Below, in pieces: positions 56,752 to 64,000 of a DNA stretch of 64,000 nucleotides. Each line of letters starts with the position of its first letter. The stretch's first letter is position 1. The notes below the pieces were generated by a model that was not told the DNA's origin, did not search any database, and saw only the letters and a list, made by a program, of their open reading frames with translations. Source of the DNA: CAZRHR01 sp964578885 (lineage in GTDB: Bacteria; Bacteroidota; Bacteroidia; CAIKAF01); NCBI GenBank assembly GCA_964578885.1, contig CAZOEO010000016.1:8317-72316 (forward strand), given 5' to 3'. Made by a program: the position numbers and the translations under genes.

Positions 56752-57918
56752 ATGTTCAAGCGACTTTGCATCATTCCGGCCCGTGGCGGAAGTAAACGCA
56801 TTCCCGGGAAAAATATCCGGCCTTTTTTAGGAAAACCCATTTTGCATTACAGCATAGCTGCAGCCAAGGCCACTGGATTATTCGATACCATCATGGTTTC
56901 TACGGATGATGAAAAAGTGGCAGAAGAGGCTTTGAAAGCCGGGGCCGAAATACCATTTTTACGAAGCCAGGGAAATGCCGGAGATTTTGCCACCACAGCA
57001 GATGTACTCTTGGAAGTTCTGAAAACATTCGCACAGCAAAACGTGCATTTTGAGCAGATTTGCTGCCTCTATCCAACAGCCGTTTTTGCACAAGCTCATC
57101 ACTTGATGGCCGGATGGCTCATGTTGCAGCAAGGGGCCGAAGTGACCTATCCGATGGTGGCCTTCGATTACCCTGTTTGGCGCGCATTAAAATCAGATTC
57201 ACAAGGTTTTGTGGAAATGGTTTGGCCTGAATTCGCCGGAAGTAGAAGCCAGGATTTGCAACCGTTGTTTCATGATGCGGGCCAATGGTATTGGTTGAAT
57301 GTCCCGTCGTTCATGACTTCCGGACAGATTTTAGGAGGCAAGGCCAAAGGACTGGAAATCTCCCGGTTAATGGCCCAGGACATAGACGACGAAGAGGACT
57401 GGGCTTTGGCGGAAATGAAATTTGCAAAATCTAAAACGGCCCATCAAGCCTCGGAATCCATTATGTCAGAAGAAAGGGAACTGCAATTTATTCCCGTAAA
57501 AGAGCATCACGGAGCGGACTTGCTATCCTGGCGAAACGATCCTGAAACACGGGCTCAATCCGTGCAAACTGAACCAATTTCAGAGGCAGAGCACTGGAGT
57601 TGGTTTCAAAAAAAATTAAAGGACCCTCATTGTCTGATGCGAATGGCTACGACATCCGGCCAGTGCGTTGGCGTGGTTCGAGCCGACAAAGATGAAGAGG
57701 GCTGGTGGTGGTTATCCTGGACGGTTGCACCCTCGTTTCGTGGAAAAGGATGGGGAAAAATCATGGTGAAAAACTGGGTTAATTTACTTCAACATTTCCC
57801 CGTGAAAGCCCTCATTCGCGTAGACAACCAATTTTCTGAACGAATGGCAATATATGCGGGTCTTGAGAGAATTAAAACGGAAAGAGAGTTCTTGGTATTT
57901 TCAAATAAAGTAAAATAA
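56752..57918 (+). CDS. Pseudaminic acid cytidylyltransferase (PseF-like) fused to a PseH-like acetyltransferase
   Basis: About 388 residues. Residues 1-235 are an acylneuraminate/PseF-type cytidylyltransferase (IIPARGGSKRIPGKNIRPF, MVSTDDEKVAEEAL, CCLYPTAVF). Residues about 245-388 are a GNAT acetyltransferase with the acetyl-CoA motif VAPSFRGKGWGKIMV and the PseH-like LLSWRNDPETR. In pseudaminic acid synthesis PseF activates the sugar with CTP and PseH acetylates an earlier intermediate; here both are one protein. ATG 56752 is chosen because relatives begin at this point and a TACATTTC element ends 4 nt before it; earlier ATGs at 56707 and 56737 are in frame. No other pse gene lies in the window. 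Confidence 0.83.
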   Translation: MFKRLCIIPARGGSKRIPGKNIRPFLGKPILHYSIAAAKATGLFDTIMVSTDDEKVAEEALKAGAEIPFLRSQGNAGDFATTADVLLEVLKTFAQQNVHFEQICCLYPTAVFAQAHHLMAGWLMLQQGAEVTYPMVAFDYPVWRALKSDSQGFVEMVWPEFAGSRSQDLQPLFHDAGQWYWLNVPSFMTSGQILGGKAKGLEISRLMAQDIDDEEDWALAEMKFAKSKTAHQASESIMSEERELQFIPVKEHHGADLLSWRNDPETRAQSVQTEPISEAEHWSWFQKKLKDPHCLMRMATTSGQCVGVVRADKDEEGWWWLSWTVAPSFRGKGWGKIMVKNWVNLLQHFPVKALIRVDNQFSERMAIYAGLERIKTEREFLVFSNKVK

Positions 57919-58169
57919 AACTTAGTAAACTAAATTCTTTCAAGCAATCCGTGTTGTTTCAAAACAAACCCGTATTTCTATATAATTACCATAGAAAACA
58001 AGTAAACTCTAACCATCCTTTCTCAGGAAAACTTTTAATTCAGGAATAGATTTCATAAAACTATTAGTATAAAGAATTTAAATACATCTATATCTAACAT
58101 TTTCACGGCTAAAAATTCATATTTATTTCGCCAAGACATGACCAAAAAATCCATACATTAGCTTGGATA

Positions 58170-61100
58170 ATGATGAACCCTGTGAGAAAACTATTGTTTA
58201 TTTGCTTCCTTTTTCTCCTTGCAGGGAATTTGAAAGCCCAATTAGACACGGTTCACTTTATTCCTCCGATGCATGGACGCGGCTTTACGAATTCCGTTCA
58301 GCATTGGTTGTACATTTCCACACCCAATACCTCACCTGTTTCCTATACGGTTCGTACCGGTGGCGGTACCTTGATTACCTCTGGTGTAGTGTCGAACGCG
58401 GTACCGGTATCCTTCAATTTAGGAACAGACTCTACTTCTTGGGTGAGTGTAAGGTTTTCTGAACTCAATACGCCCCTTTTAAACAAAGGCATTGTGGTGG
58501 AGGCATCGGATTCTGTGTATGTGAATTATCGGATGCAGGTTTTTAGTAATACGTCGATTAATCAGGCGAATTCTGTAACGGCCAAAGGACGTCCGGCGCT
58601 GGGAACCACTTTCCGTATTGGCGCGCCCCCAATTGGTAGTGCATCTAACACCACCAACAGGGCTACGTTTTTTAGCTTCATGGCTACCGAAAACAATACC
58701 CAGATTACATTAAGTGGTTTTCAACCTGGTATGGTCACATTAAACGGAGGGCCCACTTCTACAGGGGGTACATATACGTTGCAAGCTGGCCAAAGCATTG
58801 TATTTGCCTTAAGACACGCAGGAGGACAAAATTCCAATCAATATACGGGAGCGTTGGTTTCCTCAACCAAACCCATAGCTATGTTAAACGGATTTTGCCT
58901 GGGAAATCTTTTAGGTAATCCCACCGGGAATCAGGATGCGGGATATGACCAGCCGGTTCCCATTAATAGAATTGGTACAGAATACATTACGGTTAGAGGC
59001 GAAGGCCCAAATACTATGGAGCAAGTGCTCGTAGTGGCTCATTATGATAATACTCAGATTTTTGTAAATGCCAGTGCGACACCGATTGCGACCCTTAATC
59101 AGGGACAATACTTTCTAATTCCGGGAACGAACTATACCAGCAACCAAAATCTGTATGTTCGTACAAGCAGACCAGCCTATTGTTATCAGCACATTGCCGG
59201 AGCTACCAGTAATAGTGAAAGTACCGGAGGACTAAGTTTTATTGCTCCCATCACTTGCCGACTTGGCACCTTTGTGGATAATATTCCTTTTATTAATCGC
59301 ATTGGTAACAACACGTTGAATGGTGGGTTAATGATTGTGACCCGAACGGGAGCCACCGTAACCATTACCCATGGCGGAGGCACAAATACATATGGCCCCG
59401 CTACAGGCAATGCAGTTTCCGGGACAGCTTTCTGGAAAACGTATAAATTCACCAATTTCACGGGAAATACAACCATTACGTCTACGGGCCCCATGGCAGT
59501 CAGCTTCTATGGTACCAATGCTTTTGCAGGAATGGCCGGGTACTATGCAGGATTTGATGTTCCTCCGACATTGGACTTTACCTTGTTGGGTGATACTTGT
59601 GTAAACGCTGCGACGATTTCTGTGAATCCTACCTACTCTGGTTATCAATGGTACTTAAATGGCGCCGCCATTCCCGGAGCCAACAGTCATTTTATTCTTC
59701 CAAGCCAACCCGGCCAATATTATGTGCATACGGACATCAATGGTTGTATAGATAGCACAAGCAAGAATGCTCCGTTTACCATTTATCCCTATCCTGTAGC
59801 ACAATTTTCTGTAACGGATGTATGTCAGGGATTACAAACGCCATTGGTAAATCAAACCACGATTCAGCCTGTGCATCCCCTTCAATTTCAGTGGAATTTT
59901 GGAAACAATCAGACCAGTGTACAGGCGACACCTGTTCATTTTTATCTATCCCCTGGCTCCTATAATCTTCAAATGATTGCCACAGGCCCCGGAGGTTGCA
60001 GGGATACAGCCGCCGGCTCACTTCAAGTATTTCCAAAACCAAACGCCGCCTTTGTCACTTCTGATACCTGTACTTTATCGCCAGGTTTTCAGGATCAATC
60101 TACGGTGGGTGCTCCAGGCAATATTGTTCAGTGGGATTGGAGTTTTGGAAACGGCCAACTTTCTTCACTTCAAAATCCTCAGTTGAGTTTTTCTCCGCAT
60201 GGAACACGTCCTATACGGTTAGAAGTAACCACGAATCATGGATGTAAAGACACCCTGACTCAAAATATCGGATTTTGGGCAAAACCGATGGCCGGATTTT
60301 CATTAAATCCGGGCTGTACAGGGCTCCCCGTTCCCATCAATAATACGACCACCATCGCCTCTGGTTCCATTATTCAATGGAATTGGAATTTGGGAAATGG
60401 CAATACAAGTAATCAAAGTCAGGTTAATCCTATTTACAATCAGGCCAATAATTTCCAAATCCAACTGATTGCCACAGGGACGGGTGGTTGCACAGATACA
60501 GCCGTCCAAACCACGGTCATTCATCCCAGCCCACAGGCTTCATTTAATTTTTTAAACGATTCATGCAGTCTGTTTGTGCAAATGAACAATACATCCACGA
60601 TTTCGCCATCGGGAAATATTACACAATGGAATTGGCAGTGGGGCGATGGCCAAATGGACCAAATCCAATCTCCACAGCACACATATGCGAATGCCGGGGT
60701 GTATCCTGTGACGCTCATCGCCATTAGCAATCAGGGATGCAGCGACACTGCGACTGCCATTTTACCAAAATATCCGAGACCCAATGTACAAGTTGGCGTC
60801 ATACAGCCGGTGGCATGTTTTGGAGACAGCACAGGTTCCATTTCTATGTCTGCATCAGGCGGCACCTTGCCTTATCAATTCAATTGGAGCAACGGCGTGA
60901 ATAACGCAAGCGTGTCGGGCGTTCCGGCAGGCAGTTATCAAGGAATTGTCGTTGATGCTTATGGATGCAGCGATACCCTTTGGGCCGTGATTCCCCAGCC
61001 GGCATCTGCCATTCAGCTTTCCTCGCAGGTGAGCCATGTTCAATGCTTTGGAAACAGCACTGGTCTGGTTGACTTAACGGTGAACGGTGGAACGCCTTTT

Positions 61101-64000
61101 GCAAATGGATCGCCCTACTTATTTCAATGGAACAACAACGCTACCACGGAAGATCTGAATAATCTTTCCTCCGGAAGCTATCAGGTGATTCTGGAAGACG
61201 CCAATGGATGTAAAGATAGCCTCACTGCTTTGGTTAGCCAGCCCGCCGCGCCCCTTGCCGCATCAGCACAGGTCACGGATGTGTTATGCTTTGGCAACAG
61301 TACAGGCGCGATAAACCTTAATGTAACGGGAGGAACATCATTTCCAGGTGGGCTTCCCTATGACTTTATTTGGTCAAATGGTGACACCACGGAAGATGTA
61401 TCGAATGTTCCGGCGGGCAATTATTCTGTAACGATTTCAGATGCCAATCAGTGCCAAACCAATCTGTCGGTTATGGTGCAACAACCCATCACGGGACTTA
61501 CCCTCTCTGCGCAGGTCAACCATGTTTCTTGTCATGGAGACAGTACAGGAGGAATTATTTTAAGTGTTTCAGGCGGTTCTCCTTTCAGTGCTGGCACACC
61601 TTATACTTTCTTATGGAACAATGGTGCTACGACCAGAGACCTGAGTCAAATTCCAGCAGGAATTTACTCAGTGGTAGTTACGGATAGTAGTAGCTGTTCA
61701 AACACCCTGAGCATTTCTGTAAATCAGCCAAATGCACCGCTAACGCTGATATCACAGGCGACTCATGTGGATTGTTTTGGAAATGCCACAGGTGCCATCG
61801 ATTTAATTCCTTCCGGAGGAACACCAAATAGTGTTGGCGCTCCTTACCAGATCATTTGGAATACGGGAAGTACAAATGAAGATGTGCAAAGTCTTGTGAG
61901 TGGAAGTTATCAGGTTTTGGTCAGTGACGCCAATGGGTGTTCAGACAGTTTGGTTACTTTGGTAAATCAGCCGGCCTCCCCTCTTACACTGAGTGCTGTA
62001 GAAACGGACGTTGCCTGTTTTGGAAATAGTACAGGTGCTGTCAATCTTTCCGTAAGTGGAGGAACACCATTTGGTTCTGGAAATCCCTATACCTATGTAT
62101 GGTCCAATGGCGCAAGCACAGAAGACATTAGCAATCTGGCCGCTGGAAATTATGGTGTATCCGTAACAGATTCAAATGGTTGTGCTTCTGCACTTTCAGC
62201 TATCATTACCCAGCCCTCTTCGGGACTTTCTTTGAGTATTCAGGCCAGTCCAGTACTTTGTTTTGGAGATGCTACCGGCTCTGTTAGTTTGATGGTTTCT
62301 GGTGGTCAACCATTCGCCGGACCTGCATCATATCAGTATGTTTGGAGCAATGGTGCAGTAACTAAAGATCTTTTAAGCGTACCCGCAGGATCTTATAGTG
62401 TGGTAGTTACCGATAGCTCAAGTTGTTCCAACAGTATCAGTACAATAGTACTTCAGCCTGCAGCACCGATCAACCTTAGTGCGCAGGTCACAAATGTGGA
62501 TTGTTTCGGAAATAATTCCGGCGCCATCCAGTTAACAGCCTCTGGTGGAACTCCCTTTACCCATGGACTTCCATATGTGTTTTCGTGGAATAATGGTGCT
62601 CAGATGGAAGACCTCATGAACCTTCCTTTTGGTGGTTATCAAGTGTTGGTCACAGATTCAAATGGATGTGTGGACAGTTTGATAACGCAGGTGAATCAAC
62701 CTACTGCAGCCTTAAGTATAAGTGCACAAATTACCCATGTAGCTTGTTTCGGAGACAGCACTGGAATTGTTGACATTACAGTAAGCGGCGGCACGCCATT
62801 TACCCAAGGAGGACCCTATGCTTTCCTTTGGTCTAATGGCGATGTAACAGAAGATTTAGTGAATGTTTTTGCCGGAAATTACAACCTGATTGTTACAGAT
62901 TCAAATGGTTGCAACGTTCAACTAAATACAATGGTTACCCAACCTTCGAATTTTTTGACCTTAACCATTCAACCCAGTCATATTCTCTGTTTTGGAGACA
63001 GTGCAGGTGCCCTTTCACTGACCGTGAACGGAGGCGTTCCCTTTGTAAATTCAGCGCCTTACTTGTACCAATGGAGTAATGGCGCCACTACGAAAGACCA
63101 AAATCAGATTCCAGCCGGGACGTATTTGGTGACGGTGACGGATAGCGCCGGTTGTTCCGCTAACATGAGCACAACCATCAATCAGCCTAATGCAGCTCTT
63201 GCCCTTTCTTCGCAAATTACCAATGTGGCCTGTTTAGGAGACAGCACCGGTACCATCGACCTCTCCGTTACAGGCGGTACAGCTCTTGGAAATGCTTCAC
63301 CTTTTCTTTTCTTTTGGTCCAATAATCAACAAACCGAAGATTTAAGCGCGCTGCCTGCTGGATCTTATCAGGTGAATGTAATCGATGCCAATGGTTGCCA
63401 GGATAGTTTGGTGGCCGTGGTTACCCAGCCTGCTTCTGCACTGAGCCTTTCTTCTCAGATTACGCATATTGATTGTTTCGGAAATAGTACGGGAGCTGTT
63501 GACCTGACCGTAAATGGCGGAACACCTTTTACGAACGGCGCACCGTTTGTGTATGTATGGTCCAACGGATTGCAATCGGAAGACATTCAGAATCTGACAG
63601 CTGGACTTTATGGCGTATCGGTCACGGATGCCAACGGATGTACGGATAGCCTATTTTCTTCCGTTACAGAGCCCCAAGCTCCTTTAAGCATTTCCGTTCA
63701 AGTGACAGATGTAGCTTGTTTTGGGGATAGTACCGCAGCCATAGATTTAACGGTTAGTGGAGGCACCAACTTTACCATTGGGAATCCATACACCTATGTT
63801 TGGAATACGGGGTCTACTACAGAAGATCTTCAAAATCTGAGTATTGGAACATTTTCAGTCATAGTTACAGATAGCAATGGATGCGTAAACAACACCTCCG
63901 TTAATATCCATCAACCATCTTCTGCGCTGACTTTATCTCATGCGGTTACCGATGTCCTTTGTTTCGGCAACAGCACGGGTAGCATCGACCTTACCGTAAA
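58170..64000 (+). CDS. Giant SprB-repeat adhesin, 5' part (continues past the window)
   Basis: The frame is open for over 1,940 codons to the right edge. A signal peptide (ATG 58170 or 58173; ends LKAQ) is followed by an IgGFc-binding-like N-terminal region to about 59560 (IGTEYITVRGEGPN, LVVAHYDNTQIF). One Ig-like unit (about 59570-59790) and four PKD domains (about 59790-60785, each with a QWNWNLGNG-type core) follow. From about 60790 come SprB-type repeats to the edge. Such proteins are T9SS-exported cell-surface adhesins or gliding-motility components. The sorting domain would lie beyond the window. Confidence 0.9.
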   Translation, partial: MMNPVRKLLFICFLFLLAGNLKAQLDTVHFIPPMHGRGFTNSVQHWLYISTPNTSPVSYTVRTGGGTLITSGVVSNAVPVSFNLGTDSTSWVSVRFSELNTPLLNKGIVVEASDSVYVNYRMQVFSNTSINQANSVTAKGRPALGTTFRIGAPPIGSASNTTNRATFFSFMATENNTQITLSGFQPGMVTLNGGPTSTGGTYTLQAGQSIVFALRHAGGQNSNQYTGALVSSTKPIAMLNGFCLGNLLGNPTGNQDAGYDQPVPINRIGTEYITVRGEGPNTMEQVLVVAHYDNTQIFVNASATPIATLNQGQYFLIPGTNYTSNQNLYVRTSRPAYCYQHIAGATSNSESTGGLSFIAPITCRLGTFVDNIPFINRIGNNTLNGGLMIVTRTGATVTITHGGGTNTYGPATGNAVSGTAFWKTYKFTNFTGNTTITSTGPMAVSFYGTNAFAGMAGYYAGFDVPPTLDFTLLGDTCVNAATISVNPTYSGYQWYLNGAAIPGANSHFILPSQPGQYYVHTDINGCIDSTSKNAPFTIYPYPVAQFSVTDVCQGLQTPLVNQTTIQPVHPLQFQWNFGNNQTSVQATPVHFYLSPGSYNLQMIATGPGGCRDTAAGSLQVFPKPNAAFVTSDTCTLSPGFQDQSTVGAPGNIVQWDWSFGNGQLSSLQNPQLSFSPHGTRPIRLEVTTNHGCKDTLTQNIGFWAKPMAGFSLNPGCTGLPVPINNTTTIASGSIIQWNWNLGNGNTSNQSQVNPIYNQANNFQIQLIATGTGGCTDTAVQTTVIHPSPQASFNFLNDSCSLFVQMNNTSTISPSGNITQWNWQWGDGQMDQIQSPQHTYANAGVYPVTLIAISNQGCSDTATAILPKYPRPNVQVGVIQPVACFGDSTGSISMSASGGTLPYQFNWSNGVNNASVSGVPAGSYQGIVVDAYGCSDTLWAVIPQPASAIQLSSQVSHVQCFGNSTGLVDLTVNGGTPFANGSPYLFQWNNNATTEDLNNLSSGSYQVILEDANGCKDSLTALVSQPAAPLAASAQVTDVLCFGNSTGAINLNVTGGTSFPGGLPYDFIWSNGDTTEDVSNVPAGNYSVTISDANQCQTNLSVMVQQPITGLTLSAQVNHVSCHGDSTGGIILSVSGGSPFSAGTPYTFLWNNGATTRDLSQIPAGIYSVVVTDSSSCSNTLSISVNQPNAPLTLISQATHVDCFGNATGAIDLIPSGGTPNSVGAPYQIIWNTGSTNEDVQSLVSGSYQVLVSDANGCSDSLVTLVNQPASPLTLSAVETDVACFGNSTGAVNLSVSGGTPFGSGNPYTYVWSNGASTEDISNLAAGNYGVSVTDSNGCASALSAIITQPSSGLSLSIQASPVLCFGDATGSVSLMVSGGQPFAGPASYQYVWSNGAVTKDLLSVPAGSYSVVVTDSSSCSNSISTIVLQPAAPINLSAQVTNVDCFGNNSGAIQLTASGGTPFTHGLPYVFSWNNGAQMEDLMNLPFGGYQVLVTDSNGCVDSLITQVNQPTAALSISAQITHVACFGDSTGIVDITVSGGTPFTQGGPYAFLWSNGDVTEDLVNVFAGNYNLIVTDSNGCNVQLNTMVTQPSNFLTLTIQPSHILCFGDSAGALSLTVNGGVPFVNSAPYLYQWSNGATTKDQNQIPAGTYLVTVTDSAGCSANMSTTINQPNAALALSSQITNVACLGDSTGTIDLSVTGGTALGNASPFLFFWSNNQQTEDLSALPAGSYQVNVIDANGCQDSLVAVVTQPASALSLSSQITHIDCFGNSTGAVDLTVNGGTPFTNGAPFVYVWSNGLQSEDIQNLTAGLYGVSVTDANGCTDSLFSSVTEPQAPLSISVQVTDVACFGDSTAAIDLTVSGGTNFTIGNPYTYVWNTGSTTEDLQNLSIGTFSVIVTDSNGCVNNTSVNIHQPSSALTLSHAVTDVLCFGNSTGSIDLTV
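60816..64000 (+). repeat. At least 14 tandem SprB-type repeats, 243-bp period
   Basis: Each unit has a conserved CFG(N/D)STGAIDLTVSGGTPF head, a Y-x-x-x-WSNG-x-x-TEDL middle, and an AG-x-Y-x-V-x-VTD-x-NGC tail ending in QP. The first base of the conserved Cys codon falls at 60816, 61044, 61287, 61530, 61773, 62016, 62259, 62502, 62745, 62988, 63231, 63474, 63717 and 63960. After a first interval of 228 bp, all twelve later intervals are exactly 243 bp (81 codons). The array is not complete at the edge. Confidence 0.93.

Noticed and set aside
60816..64000. CRISPR-like or non-coding tandem repeat
   Set aside because: The period is 243 bp, the repeats are diverged, and they keep one open frame with protein-level conservation, so they are coding repeats.

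Overview
The window looks like a chromosome segment from a free-living member of the Bacteroidota. Supporting signs are secreted proteins with a type IX secretion (T9SS) C-terminal sorting domain, a DUF3276/PUR-family protein, leucine dehydrogenase, the pdhA-pdhC arrangement, and repeated TAnnTTTG promoter elements, which are the Bacteroidota -7 consensus. Coding density is high, most genes sit in tight runs with ATGA or TAATG overlaps, and no complete insertion sequence, prophage, CRISPR array or rRNA was seen. One tRNA (Cys) is present.

Layout. 1-7.0 kb: the 5' part of a uridine-phosphorylase-like gene, a 784-residue MORN_2-repeat exported protein, YqgE/AlgH, a T9SS client, and a broken SUMF1-type surface gene with one nonsense codon and one frameshift. 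7.6-13.5 kb: a minus-strand fatty-acid beta-oxidation operon (MarR regulator, FadB-like, thiolase, acyl-CoA dehydrogenase) with a palindromic operator candidate in front of it. 13.6-17.7 kb: a large Ig-like-repeat T9SS protein interrupted by a +1 frameshift. 17.7-18.7 kb: non-coding, with a possible gene relic. 18.7-21.2 kb: unknown membrane and zinc-ribbon-like proteins. 21.2-28.5 kb: ABC-F, nnr, coaE, a short YbbR-like gene, yajC, a DUF1573 lipoprotein and nusB, then leucine dehydrogenase. 28.7-34.6 kb, plus strand: ABC exporter, PUR protein, class I aldolase, accD, CoA-binding protein, tRNA-Cys, thioredoxin, AcpH-like protein. 34.9-41.8 kb: DUF3298 lipoprotein, PhoD-like phosphatase, an unknown exported protein, then minus-strand alpha/beta hydrolase, glycosyltransferase and Cfa-type methyltransferase. 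42.0-46.5 kb: an outer-membrane barrel candidate, then gpmA, phosphatase, P-loop ATPase and recQ. 46.6-50.5 kb: pdxA-DUF177-rpmF-plsX-fabH. 50.6-53.8 kb: cdd, pdhA, pdhC, tatA. 54.3-57.9 kb: a PKD plus glycine-rich exported protein, a small membrane protein and a PseF-PseH-like fusion. 58.2 kb to the right edge: a giant adhesin gene that runs out of the window, with an IgGFc-binding-like N-terminus, four PKD domains and at least 14 SprB-type repeats.

Most of the window is housekeeping: acyl metabolism (beta-oxidation, accD, plsX, fabH, cfa), glycolysis and PDH, CoA and nucleotide repair. It is interspersed with surface and adhesion genes. The most distinctive features are the strictly periodic 243-bp adhesin repeats with a three-unit higher-order pattern, a 14-bp palindrome found twice, a set of start codons placed exactly 4 nt after a TAnnTTTG-like element (likely leaderless mRNAs), two surface genes with small inactivating lesions, and an orphan cytidylyltransferase-acetyltransferase fusion.
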